From the NCBI GenBank assembly GCA_041441465.1, contig JASDSY010000022.1, positions 1 to 64,000 on the forward strand: a stretch of DNA of 64,000 nucleotides, read 5' to 3'. Below, one piece after another: positions 18,923 through 28,400 of this stretch. The stretch comes from JASDSY01 sp041441465 (GTDB lineage Bacteria > Muiribacteriota > UBA9980). A program made the translations under genes and the position numbers. Below the pieces are notes generated by a model that saw only the letters and a list, made by a program, of their open reading frames with translations, made no database searches and was not told the DNA's origin. Position 1 is the stretch's first letter, and each line of letters begins with the position of its first letter.

Positions 18923-18951
18923 ATTATACAAGAGCATTATTTTAAAGTCAA
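18923..18951 (-). promoter_or_regulatory. Strong promoter of the adenosine deaminase gene
   Basis: On the minus strand TTGACT (18951-18946), spacer of 17, TATAAT (18928-18923). AAGGGG precedes the ATG at 18874. It is back to back with the tatC promoter. Confidence 0.75.
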
Positions 18952-18972
18952 TAATTTAAGAACTAATTTTTG

Positions 18973-19001
18973 TTTATTTTATATTTAATTTTTGTTATAA
19001 T
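18973..19001 (+). promoter_or_regulatory. Likely tatC promoter with very short leader
   Basis: TATAAT at 18996-19001 with a poor -35 (TTTATT at 18973-18978, spacer 17). Transcription would start about 8 nt before the ATG at 19016. No Shine-Dalgarno is visible. Confidence 0.45.
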
Positions 19002-19015
19002 TGCTTTTATAAATT

Positions 19016-19792
19016 ATGAGCGACAATAAAATTCAAGACACCAAAAATAATCTTCAAACTTCTACAGCCGCTGCGTTAGACACCGATGACAGCGGCATGA
19101 GCCTGGTCGAACATTTGACCGAGCTGCGCACGATTCTTATAAAATCAATAGCCGCAGTCATACTCGCCGCATGCGCTTCGCTTTTTTTCTCTAACGACAT
19201 AATAAAATACATAAGCTTCAATTTAAGCTCCGTTTTACGGGGTGAAAAATTAGTGTTCATATCGCCGGCCGAAGGATTTTTCGTAAGCTTGAAAGTTTCC
19301 TTTTTTGTGGCCTTTCTGGCAGTACTGCCCTATATATTATTCCAAATATGGAAATTCATTTACATCGCACTTACTGCCAAAGAAAAAAAATATTTCAACC
19401 TGCTCCTTATAACGTCGGTTTTATCTTTCTACGCGGGCCTTGTATTCGCAGTTTATATTGCAGTCCCGCTGGGCGTTAACTTTTTAATAGGATACTCTTC
19501 CGAACTTTTCAGGCCTATGATTTCAGTGGAGGCATATTACGATTTTTTAATATACTCTGCCGTAACCTTCGGAATCGTATTTGAAATGCCTTTGATTTTA
19601 TTGTTTTTAAACAAAATAAATATCGTATCGAAAAAATGGCTTTCTGAAAACCGTCGTTATTCGGTATTGATAATCTTTATACTCGCCGCGGTCTTCTCGC
19701 CGCCGGACGTATTTTCACAGTTTTTAGTAGCGATACCGATGCTGTTTTTATATGAGCTCAGCATAATTTTAATAAAAATAGCCGGAAATTAA
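19016..19792 (+). CDS. tatC: Sec-independent protein translocase TatC
   Basis: 258 residues. Inner-membrane receptor of the twin-arginine pathway, which exports folded proteins. After a polar N-terminal extension of about 28 residues comes SLVEHLTELRTIL, the cytoplasmic signal-recognition motif, then six membrane segments and the conserved FSPPDVFSQ and PMLFLYELSI end. No tatA/tatB gene lies beside it. It converges on the IspH-UbiA gene with 26 nt between the stops. Confidence 0.95.
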   Translation: MSDNKIQDTKNNLQTSTAAALDTDDSGMSLVEHLTELRTILIKSIAAVILAACASLFFSNDIIKYISFNLSSVLRGEKLVFISPAEGFFVSLKVSFFVAFLAVLPYILFQIWKFIYIALTAKEKKYFNLLLITSVLSFYAGLVFAVYIAVPLGVNFLIGYSSELFRPMISVEAYYDFLIYSAVTFGIVFEMPLILLFLNKINIVSKKWLSENRRYSVLIIFILAAVFSPPDVFSQFLVAIPMLFLYELSIILIKIAGN

Positions 19793-19818
19793 ATTAATGA
19801 AAATCTTTTTCTCCGGTG

Positions 19819-21825
19819 TCAAATAGAAGACAAAATAAATACAGTTAAATACATTAAAATACCGGCCAGAATAAAGTTAAAATCGACGAACCCTTCTATA
19901 AAATTACCGTAAAAAGAACCTTCACGCCCGAATTTATTTATCGCGACAAGAACATATCCGAAATTTAAAATTAAAACCAGGCTGGAATAATCGTATTCTT
20001 TCAGCGCGACTCCGCATATCAGTATTATGATGCCGGCCAGCAGAAACGATTTCATCAATTTAACGGAATAACGGCTGCCGCTTCCGGTAGGCACGATCGG
20101 GGCAAAAACCGGTATATACGGATTAAGCCACTTGACCAGCTTATGCGATCTGATCTCGATCAATGTCGGTATTGTTTCCTTGCCGACGATGCTGTCGCCC
20201 TGTATATCTTTTATGTCGAGTATAATGGTACGGCAAAAAGCGAAGATAAAAACTATCGCAAAAGTAAAAAGCATTTTCCATTCAAACGCCCAGCGCCCGC
20301 TGACGACAGGTGAAAAAGTCAAAACCACGGCCCATGCGGTCGATAAGAAAATATCCCGCGAAGCGGGAATATCCTTAAAAGATGAATAGCCTATAAGCGA
20401 TCTTAACGAAACTGGAACAAAATTTATGCTGTATAAAATACCTGAAACCGAACATGTCACATAAAATAAAAACAGCCATTTATTGCATGTATAAGAAAAA
20501 AGTATGACGATGAAAGTTGCAAGCAGCGCGCTTGTGGTCACATAGTTAGTATATTTTTCATAAATGGCGCTGCGGCGCGAGTCGTTATAACGTCCGGCAT
20601 CCCTGTCAATATAGCGGTTCAGCGTATGCATCGAAAAAATATAAAGCGCGGCAAGGGAAGTTTCAAAAGGGTGAAACGCTCCGCGGGTAAGCAATGACGC
20701 TACATAAGCCATCGAGAAAGCGCCAATGCCTATATAAATATTGCTGTCTATCAAAAAATTAACGAATTTTCTGAAAAATCGGAGCAAGAAATTCCTTTTT
20801 TCAAATGAAATATCCTCTATTTTCTGTGCCACATTCCTTATCATCCAGTTAGGAGTCGAAGCGCCCGCGGTAATCCCTATCACATTAGCGTCCTTAATTT
20901 CTTCGGCGCACACTTCGGCCTCGGTTTCAACAAATATCGTCCGCGTTCCTTCCTTCTGGCAGACTTCAGCCAGCCGCTTGGTATTACCGCTGTTTTTACC
21001 GCCGACAACGACCATCAGGTCGACTTCACGCGCTAACGCAGCCGCCTCTTCCTGACGCATTTTAGTGGCATTGCATATAGTATTGAAAATATTTACTTCG
21101 CCGAATTTAGATTTTATAGCCGCGCATACTTTATCAAAATGCTCAAGTTCCTGAGTTGACTGCGCGACTACCGAAACAGGATAATCAATTTTACCGAGAT
21201 TTTCAACTTCCGAAACGCTGTTTATAACAACGCCGCGCAGCTCGATTTCTTCGGAGTCATGATTTAATGGCAAGTTATCGCATTTTTGGGAATTTCCGTC
21301 AGCGTTATTATTTTTTGCGATATTTACGGCATTTTTCTTTTTTTCTTCATTTTTGTCATTTAAAATATCTGGCTTATTTGCAATATTTTCGCTATCGGAA
21401 CCCGATCCGGAAATTTTCATAGTCCTCGCAAAACCAAGTATGCCGATAACCTCCGGATGCCCTGATTCGCCGATTATTATCACGAAACGCCCTTTTTTTA
21501 TTTCATCCATTACGACTTTATGGATCCTGTAAACCAGCGGACAAGTGCCGTCGATAACCTGCGAGCATCTTTTTTCAAGAAATTCGAGCCGTTCCGGCGG
21601 TATTCCATGCGCCCTTATAACGACTGTCGAATCTTTAATTTCATCATCGTTTTTCAGAACGGTTATATTTCTATTCTCCAACACTTTGATAATCTGCGGG
21701 TTATGAATTAACGGCCCGTCCGTATAGACGTTCATTCCCGGCTTATTCGAAATACCGAGAACTATATCCATAGCCCTTTTAACGCCGAAACAAAACCCGG
21801 CGGTTTTCGCGATTTTAATCTGCAT
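19819..21825 (-). CDS. ispH: IspH-UbiA fusion: HMBPP reductase plus prenyltransferase
   Basis: 668 residues. Residues 1-340 are 4-hydroxy-3-methylbut-2-enyl diphosphate reductase, the last MEP-pathway enzyme: iron-sulfur cysteines C12 (GFCFGV), C95 (GTCPLV) and C251 (NTICNAT), plus PLIHN, ESGHPE, KNSGNT and GASTPNW. A 55-residue polar, Asn/Lys-rich insert (about 140-195) interrupts it. Residues about 345-668 form a UbiA-type intramembrane prenyltransferase with about eight hydrophobic segments, a first acidic motif NRYIDRD (403-409) and a second DIKDIQGD (537-544). IspH makes IPP/DMAPP and UbiA consumes prenyl diphosphates, so the fusion is logical. The UbiA acceptor (quinone precursor or other) is unknown. 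Next gene upstream is fabI. Confidence 0.88.
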   Translation of the reverse strand: MQIKIAKTAGFCFGVKRAMDIVLGISNKPGMNVYTDGPLIHNPQIIKVLENRNITVLKNDDEIKDSTVVIRAHGIPPERLEFLEKRCSQVIDGTCPLVYRIHKVVMDEIKKGRFVIIIGESGHPEVIGILGFARTMKISGSGSDSENIANKPDILNDKNEEKKKNAVNIAKNNNADGNSQKCDNLPLNHDSEEIELRGVVINSVSEVENLGKIDYPVSVVAQSTQELEHFDKVCAAIKSKFGEVNIFNTICNATKMRQEEAAALAREVDLMVVVGGKNSGNTKRLAEVCQKEGTRTIFVETEAEVCAEEIKDANVIGITAGASTPNWMIRNVAQKIEDISFEKRNFLLRFFRKFVNFLIDSNIYIGIGAFSMAYVASLLTRGAFHPFETSLAALYIFSMHTLNRYIDRDAGRYNDSRRSAIYEKYTNYVTTSALLATFIVILFSYTCNKWLFLFYVTCSVSGILYSINFVPVSLRSLIGYSSFKDIPASRDIFLSTAWAVVLTFSPVVSGRWAFEWKMLFTFAIVFIFAFCRTIILDIKDIQGDSIVGKETIPTLIEIRSHKLVKWLNPYIPVFAPIVPTGSGSRYSVKLMKSFLLAGIIILICGVALKEYDYSSLVLILNFGYVLVAINKFGREGSFYGNFIEGFVDFNFILAGILMYLTVFILSSI

Positions 21826-21858
21826 ACGAAGTTACCCCAAAAGTTACATTAAAATTAA

Positions 21859-21894
21859 GGGGCTGTCCCAAAAGGTAATTTTTGAAACTGCCCC
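21859..21894 (-). terminator. Terminator-like hairpin between fabI and ispH-ubiA
   Basis: GGGGCTGTCCC (21859-21869) pairs imperfectly with GAAACTGCCCC (21884-21894): one mismatch and two G-T pairs. On the minus strand it follows fabI. The plus-strand end also looks like the terminal sequence of some insertion sequences, but nothing else of one is present. Confidence 0.5.
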
Positions 21895-21927
21895 CTATAA
21901 ATATCCTTATGTTTTTTATGTTACGTT

Positions 21928-22794
21928 TTATAAACTGCTATTCATTTCGGCCGGTGCTTCTTTTTTTGCCATTTCTTCTCTTTGCTTGCATTTCATACCG
22001 TAAATCGCCAAATCCATTACTTCCTTATCGAAGAAATTAAGGCCCATGCCTGCATCGATAACTACGCGCTGGCCGTTAATTCCGCTGGAAGCGCCGCTTA
22101 ACAAAAATGCGCCTAGATTGCCGACTTCTTCTGTCAAAAGATTCTTTTTGCGTACGGTATATTTTTCGGCGAATGAATAATAATCAAGATAACCAGGAAT
22201 TCCAGCTGACGCCGAAGTTTTTAGCAATCCGGCCGATACCGCGTTAAATCTGATATTCGAAAAACAGCTGAAAGATTTCGCCAGAAAGCAAATAGACGAA
22301 TCGAGGGCTGCTTTAACCGGAGCCATATATCCGTAATTTTCAGCCGCGAGGCTGGTCGATGAAATCGAAATCGTAATAACCGATCCGTCCTTATTTATTA
22401 TGTCCTTAAAAGCGTTCGCGATCTCGACAAGGGAAAAGCATGAGATATCGATAGCCTGAAGGAAATCCTTTTTCTTTGTCTCGTGAAAGGGCTTAAACCC
22501 CTCAGAATAATTGGCGAATGCTATCGAATGGACGATTCCCTGAATTTCGCCATATTTCGCCTTAACATTAGCGGCTAGTTCATATATTTCATTTTCATTT
22601 TCCACATTACATATAAAAGTATCGATACCGGGCATAAGTTTTTCAACCGATTCACGGCGTTTTTCATCCTGAACGCTGGCTATTATATTGGCGCCGCCGT
22701 CTTTTAAAACCTTCGCTATATGATAAGCCACGCTCCTTTTATTCGCAATGCCGAATATCATAAAATTTTTACCGTTAAAACCTAAAAAATCCAT
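21928..22794 (-). CDS. fabI: Enoyl-ACP reductase (FabI type)
   Basis: 288-residue short-chain dehydrogenase. NADH-dependent reduction of the trans-2 double bond, last step of the fatty acid elongation cycle. GIANKRSVAYHIAKVL at 15-30 is the FabI-type nucleotide-binding turn, HSIAFA at 89-94 follows, and the FabI catalytic pair is Tyr154 and Lys161 (Y-x6-K) in YGYMAPVK. The end (INGQRVVIDAGMGLNFF) is near the family's, with a 25-residue extension. The Shine-Dalgarno is weak. Together with fabZ and a CrtI-like gene it forms a minus-strand run. Confidence 0.85.
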   Translation of the reverse strand: MDFLGFNGKNFMIFGIANKRSVAYHIAKVLKDGGANIIASVQDEKRRESVEKLMPGIDTFICNVENENEIYELAANVKAKYGEIQGIVHSIAFANYSEGFKPFHETKKKDFLQAIDISCFSLVEIANAFKDIINKDGSVITISISSTSLAAENYGYMAPVKAALDSSICFLAKSFSCFSNIRFNAVSAGLLKTSASAGIPGYLDYYSFAEKYTVRKKNLLTEEVGNLGAFLLSGASSGINGQRVVIDAGMGLNFFDKEVMDLAIYGMKCKQREEMAKKEAPAEMNSSL

Positions 22795-22857
22795 TACTTT
22801 CAGTTCACCACCATTATTAATTTTAAGTTAAACTATTACTCAAGGATAATGTTATGT

Positions 22858-23292
22858 TTATTGTTCATTTACCATGCTGACAGCGAATTCGACTCTAACA
22901 GAATTTTTGCCGCCGCACGAAACAGTACCTTTCATAAAATAAACATTGCTTACTTTTTCGACGATTTCAGCTGTTATTTCAATTTCATCGCCGGGCAAAA
23001 TCATCTTCCTGAATTTCACCTCGCCGATTTTTGCAAGAACAGGAACAGCGTTTTGGCTGAATTTTTCAATATTCGCTATTAAAATAGCGCCGCTTTGAAA
23101 AACCGCCTCGCATAAAATTACACCGGGCACGAGGGGCTTATGCGGATAATGGCCTTTGAAAAAATCCATTTTAGCATCCATAAGCTTCGAAGTTTTAATG
23201 CTTTTTTCGTTAATTTCCAGCACCTTATCCACGAAAAGAAAAGGATCACGGTGCGGAATTGAATCGGTTATTATATTTTCTCTTATTTCCAA
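22858..23292 (-). CDS. fabZ: 3-hydroxyacyl-ACP dehydratase (FabZ)
   Basis: 144-residue hotdog-fold dehydratase. IPHRDPFLFVDKVLE opens the protein; the central helix has GHYPHKPLVPGVILCEA with catalytic His49 and Glu63. It removes water from 3-hydroxyacyl-ACP, just before the FabI step. It lies 63 nt upstream of fabI and 16 nt after the CrtI-like gene, so all three are probably one transcript. Confidence 0.9.
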   Translation of the reverse strand: MEIRENIITDSIPHRDPFLFVDKVLEINEKSIKTSKLMDAKMDFFKGHYPHKPLVPGVILCEAVFQSGAILIANIEKFSQNAVPVLAKIGEVKFRKMILPGDEIEITAEIVEKVSNVYFMKGTVSCGGKNSVRVEFAVSMVNEQ

Positions 23293-23308
23293 TTTTTTTC
23301 GCCTCTTT

Positions 23309-24727
23309 TTATTTGGTCATTTTTACGTATCTGTCGGCGTTATTTGCCACAATTACCCCGTAATTCACAGTGCCGAGCCAGCCCGACATTATTATGCCGA
23401 CCGAACCGGTATGGAATAAACCGCCGACTTCCTTATCAATTTCCATGCTTGTTTTGAGTCCTTCGAATTTAGTTCCGAACGAAGAGCCTTTTAAATGAAG
23501 CGTATATCTTTCAAAAGTCTTCGGCGTAGCCGCTTCGATATAATCTATTTTCTTGCGGGCGTCCGGGATATATTTTTCGAGATGGTCGAGCGTACGCTCG
23601 ATCAGGTCTTTTTTCGCAGCTTCATATTCAGACGCTGAAAGGTTTGCCCAGTCATCGTAATTAGCATTAGTCGAAGCCACTATCGAATACATATCATGGC
23701 CCGGCCTTGTTTTCGGATAGTAAACCGAAAAAGTCCTGCTCGAAGTTTTCATGCTTATCAATTCTGCCGGATCAAATTTCGGCGCAAGCGACGTGAATAT
23801 AAGGTCGCCTATAAAATCTATTTTCTCGCCTTTTTTTAAACCCATATAAACCTGACAGCTGCTGTTATTTATGCGGACCTTATCCGAATAGTTGATAAAT
23901 TCCGGCGAAAAATGCTCCCTGCCTACGAGTTTTTCAATGGTTCCGATTATGTTGGAATTTGAAACCACAGATTTACAGCTAATTTCAGTACCATTAGCAA
24001 TCACGCCGCAGACTTTTTTATCTTTTACGATAATTTTTTCGACGAGGCATTTGGTAGCAATCGTCACGTTATTTTTTATGAGTTCGTTTGCCATGGCTTT
24101 TATTAGTTTATCAGTGCCGCCTTCGAACGTATAAACACCCTTACTCATAAAATTTGAAAATACTATGCCGTATGAAATCGCAGGATCGGCAAGCGTCGAC
24201 CCATTGGCATAGGTTATAGGTTCCATTAACAACCTGATTACGTCATTTCGGCCGGGAAAATACTTTTCGAAAAGCTCGCCGGCGGTCATTTTATTATCCT
24301 GAAAATAATCCATACCGCGCACTTCATTAAAAAACGCTTCTACCGTTTCAGCCGGAACATTCAATTTTTCCCTTAATATTCTTTTAAAATCGTTAATGTC
24401 GAATGTCGTGCTAAATGAAAATTGCGGATTATCAAATCTTATATCCTGAAGCTGCACTATCGATCCGGCAATTTCCGGTGTCCAATATTTACGGCAGGTT
24501 TTTATCATTCCAACAGGGAAACCGTGAAGCGATACGTCAAAGACATGCCCTCCCTTACGGTTAAACCAGGTTGCAAGGCCGCCGAGATTAAAGTGATGTT
24601 CGCACAATAGAACTGAATTTCCAGCTTTAGCCAGCATATTAGCGCTTGTAAGACCGGCAAGGCCGCTGCCTACCACGACTACGTCATAATATTTTTTCAG
24701 CTGAGTATCCGGATTAAGTATCTTCAA
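23309..24727 (-). CDS. CrtI/phytoene desaturase-like FAD oxidoreductase
   Basis: 472 residues, TTG start with GGTGAG 6 nt upstream. The N-terminus has the FAD dinucleotide-binding motif VVGSGLAGLTSANMLAKAG and then the EHHFNLGG turn typical of CrtI/CrtISO and amine-oxidase-like flavoproteins. The C-terminal region has GLFHTGSVGIIMSGWLGTVN in the place of the family's second FAD-binding segment. Members desaturate or isomerise polyenes or isoprenoids. Here it heads a run with fabZ and fabI next to a UbiA fusion, so a lipid or quinone-type substrate is as likely as a carotenoid. No phytoene synthase is visible. Confidence 0.8.
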   Translation of the reverse strand: MKILNPDTQLKKYYDVVVVGSGLAGLTSANMLAKAGNSVLLCEHHFNLGGLATWFNRKGGHVFDVSLHGFPVGMIKTCRKYWTPEIAGSIVQLQDIRFDNPQFSFSTTFDINDFKRILREKLNVPAETVEAFFNEVRGMDYFQDNKMTAGELFEKYFPGRNDVIRLLMEPITYANGSTLADPAISYGIVFSNFMSKGVYTFEGGTDKLIKAMANELIKNNVTIATKCLVEKIIVKDKKVCGVIANGTEISCKSVVSNSNIIGTIEKLVGREHFSPEFINYSDKVRINNSSCQVYMGLKKGEKIDFIGDLIFTSLAPKFDPAELISMKTSSRTFSVYYPKTRPGHDMYSIVASTNANYDDWANLSASEYEAAKKDLIERTLDHLEKYIPDARKKIDYIEAATPKTFERYTLHLKGSSFGTKFEGLKTSMEIDKEVGGLFHTGSVGIIMSGWLGTVNYGVIVANNADRYVKMTK

Positions 24728-24774
24728 TTTAACTCACCATTTCTTTATAAAATTGATTTATATTAAAAATTTTA

Positions 24775-24803
24775 TTGTATTATATTTAATTTTAGTTTAA
24801 AAT
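24775..24803 (+). promoter_or_regulatory. Promoter of the CoA-binding protein gene
   Basis: TTGTAT (24775-24780), 17-nt spacer, TAAAAT (24798-24803), about 60 nt before the start at 24871, which has CGGAG as binding site. Confidence 0.55.
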
Positions 24804-24870
24804 TCAACTAATATTTGCTAAAATTTTAATAAGCAGCATAAAATCCCGCACTCAAACGGAGTTTATTAAT

Positions 24871-25296
24871 ATGAATATCTTAAAAAATTATAATGATGAT
24901 TTGACCAGATTTGACGCCCTTATAAATGAATTTCTCGCGCCGCGTTCATTCGCGCTCATCGGAGCAAGCAATAATCCTGATAAATATGGTAATATCATAT
25001 TGAAAAATATGGTTTCTAAGGGATACGGCGTCTATCCTGTAAACCCCAATGAACAGAAAATAAACGGCATAAAATGTCATAACAGCATTTCTGAACTTCC
25101 GGACTTTATAAAATTCGTCAATATAGTTCTTCCTCCGGTCAAATCACTAAATATTATGGATGAATGTGCGTCGCGCGGAATCAAAATTGTCTGGTTTCAG
25201 CCGGGCGCTTATGATGAAACGGTCATAAAAAAATGTGAACAGCTGTCAATAAAACATATTTACGGCCCATGCATAATGGTTTGCTCTAATTTTTAA
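24871..25296 (+). CDS. CoA-binding domain protein (YccU-like)
   Basis: 141-residue single-domain Rossmann protein of the CoA_binding_2 family. SFALIGASNNPDKYGNIILK is the nucleotide-binding start and YPVNPNEQKINGIKC the conserved second part; IVWFQPGAYDE follows. Related to the N-terminal part of ADP-forming acyl-CoA synthetases; the stand-alone proteins bind CoA but their role is unclear. Monocistronic between a promoter and a bidirectional terminator. Confidence 0.85.
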   Translation: MNILKNYNDDLTRFDALINEFLAPRSFALIGASNNPDKYGNIILKNMVSKGYGVYPVNPNEQKINGIKCHNSISELPDFIKFVNIVLPPVKSLNIMDECASRGIKIVWFQPGAYDETVIKKCEQLSIKHIYGPCIMVCSNF

Positions 25297-25337
25297 TTTT
25301 AAAGAAAATAAACTTTTGAACAGCCAAATCAAATAAA

Positions 25338-25373
25338 TTAAAACCTCCGGCAAGTTTTTACCGGAGGTTTTAA
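25338..25373. terminator. Bidirectional terminator, 13-bp perfect stem
   Basis: Arms 25338-25350 and 25361-25373 are perfect complements, with AAAA and TTTT at the ends. It lies between two convergent genes. Confidence 0.9.
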
Positions 25374-25475
25374 TAGTCTTAATGCCTTAAATTTATATCA
25401 TAATTCGGCAGGATAACTTTTGAATCAATTTTTTCAACTTATTAAAAGTGCGAGTTTTAGTCATTCAGGTTAATT

Positions 25476-28400
25476 TTATTTATTATCCGGCCCGGTAACT
25501 TTGCGATACTTTTCTTCAAGCACCCTTAATTCGTTTGTTACTTCCTTTATCTGGAAATAAATGTTCAATTTTCTGTGGTGTCCGGCCTTATCGACCGCCT
25601 CGAACTTAAGGGAATAGTCATCCGAAGGCGCGCCGTTATTATTCGATACTGCGTGAAAAATATGCTCGAATGTAGGTATTTTTTTAAACTCAGGATCGTT
25701 TTTATCCATAGGCACGGCCGGATCTTCAGGCCCGAGATACCACATAGCCCTGACGTCGCTCGGCGAGTTGGTCTTAGCCAGTCCTGTTTTCGGATCGAAC
25801 TCAAGATCGTACATCGCGCCGACCTCCGGAGTCATATTGCCGCTGCCCTTATCATTAAATGCGAATTTAATATCTGTTTTATCCAATTTACCAAGCGGGC
25901 CGCTGAAACCGTTATGCGAAATAAATTCTATATTATCATCGATATCGACGGTAAATAAATATTTAACATCTTCGAAAACGACCGGACATGTACCCGGATT
26001 ATTATTGCCAAATCCGGCTTTATATTTAAATTCATCCGAAAAATCGACCTGATTTTTTATGCTCTTAATTACAAACGGCTTACGTTCAGCCTGATAGAAA
26101 GCAGGCGGAAAATAAGGAAACGGCTGTGACGACGAATATGAATCCGGATTAAAAGTTTTTATAAGCCCGTCAGGAATAAAACCGCGATATAACCCTGGAA
26201 CACCGGCAAAACTTTTATCAAGCGGCAATTGTCCTGGAGCGTAGTAGCAGTCTTCTATAAAATAATCTTCCGCAGCGGTAAATTCGCCGACCTTAAAAAT
26301 TTCAGCCCTGTCAACTTTCCACATTCTTACGACTATATTCGGCCTGTCGTTATCGTATATATCAAGAAAACCCGAACCATTGCCATGACGGTCGCACCTT
26401 TCAGCTTCACTCATGGACGACCCGATTCCGTCAAAACCGAGGTCCATCTGGTTATGGTTGCCAAACGCCGGCTGTTCGAGGAAATTATGAGAATGCGGCG
26501 CCGAGGCACCGTCAAATACATCGACAAACCATTTAACAGCGTTTTTCCCTTTAATGTTATAAGGCACCGGGGCTAAAGCATAGTAAATTCCGACATTTCC
26601 GCCCGGAAACGGACGCGGCGCCGAAACATCAGGAGCGCTGCCCGGCATCGCTTCCATTTTTAATGGAACCGCCGAAAGCGGAACTACGCCGCCGGCCGCC
26701 GGACCGGTTTGATAAGTGAGATACGGCAGTCGAATCGGTGAATATTTATTATTGTCAGTTACTTTTATTTTAATAAACACAAGATCGCCGGTTGTACAAA
26801 TCAAAGAATTGGCATCGGCGAGACCTGTCATCATAGAATCCTGCAGCAGTTCAACTTTCGGCGCGGTAGTATCAAGAACTTTTTCATATTTAACCGCGCG
26901 AGCCGATGTAACCTTTAACTCAGGCTGCGGAACCGCAACAACGTCACCTGCGCAAAATGATAAAGTAAGGCTTGCATTTTTATTAACAGAAATCTTTCCC
27001 GCGCTTCCGCTGTTAGAGGACCCGCCGGCAGCTCCTGGAGGAGATTTTGGCTTATTACCGGCCGATTCTTCCTTTTCTTCGGTATATGAGTATTTAATAG
27101 TCACTTTTATGTTGATAGAGCCGACTACGCCTTCAGTTTTTTGGCCGTCGCCGCCGCTTACGTCAATTTCAGGCTCACCGTCAAGTTTCAAATCCTTAAG
27201 GTCGCCTTTCGCCTTTTTTACATACTCTAACGGCGATTTATATACTTCACGCGCTTCCTTTACCCCGTTTTTAGATGATCTTTTAAATTTAAAATCAATC
27301 TGCTTATACCTTATGCTCATTTCTATAGCATCTTTAAACGGTTCGGTAGGCTCGGCAAAAGCATATTGAAAGCTGTCAGAGTCGGAATCTTTTTCGGCAA
27401 TTTTTTCCCAGGAAATCGCTCCGCCGGGAGTTACGTTAGGTTTTAGGACTGTCCATTTGGTTTTTTCACTGCCCGGCGCAGGTCCGCCGCCATCAACGTT
27501 TATACCAGACCACTTAACTTTTTTTCCGTCAACCATTTCATCAAATTTTTCTTCTTTATCGTCAAGCACATTTTTGTTTTTGTCAAATTTTTCAATTTCC
27601 GCGTCAGAACCGTTTTTTACCAGTTCCGCTATCCTGCCGCGCAATGCCTTAGCATTTGCAGAGGGCGGCTCTTTAATTTTCGGAGTATTGGATTGCCAGG
27701 TATAAGTATTGCGTTCTTTGACATCGCCAGGTTCAACCCTTACGAAAGAGATTCCGGCTATCTTGTCATTCGGTGAATTTACATTCATTTTATCCGCGAG
27801 GCCGACGGATGAATTTCCCGAGCCGCCGGCGCCGATTTTAAATCCGCTGGCGGATTCGCTGACCATCAGTCCGCCTGAAGGGTTAGTATAATTAATTTGA
27901 ACTTTATTAGAAACCGCAACTATATCATCTTTTTGCCCGAAAATTTTATATGTGACCCTGAAAAAAACCTCGAAATCTCCGGCCAACGGGGACCTGAACT
28001 CGTTTATAATGCCGTCGAAAGCCGCCGGCGACAGCACGCCGCCGATGCATTTAATATCTATCTTAGAAGACTTATGAACAACCGCGCCGTTCTTTTTATT
28101 AACAATTGTCCATTCAAGGAATGCCTTATTAACGCCGGCTGCAAAAAAATTTAATGATTTAGAGACAATGAATTGTATCGGATCGCCCAGATTAACGCCG
28201 AACGGGGAAGGCGGAATAGTTAATACGCTGACGCCCGGAATAAGAAATTCCGGCTGTTTCATGCCCGGCCCGCCGGCCGCAGCCGCCGCTGAAGCCGCCC
28301 CTTTAATGATAGCCGAAGACGAGCTTCCCGAATTGGCCGCGCCTGGATTATTAATCGAATCCTTTAATTTTTTTAACCTGTCGCTTGAAATTTCGTCGGC

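Noticed and set aside
21859..21894. Insertion sequence end (GGGGCTGTCCC...)
   Set aside because: No transposase, no second end nearby; the pairing and position suit a terminator.
26716..27369. A 217-codon plus-strand frame inside the 1007-aa gene
   Set aside because: Antisense shadow; the minus frame has signal peptide, promoter and terminator.
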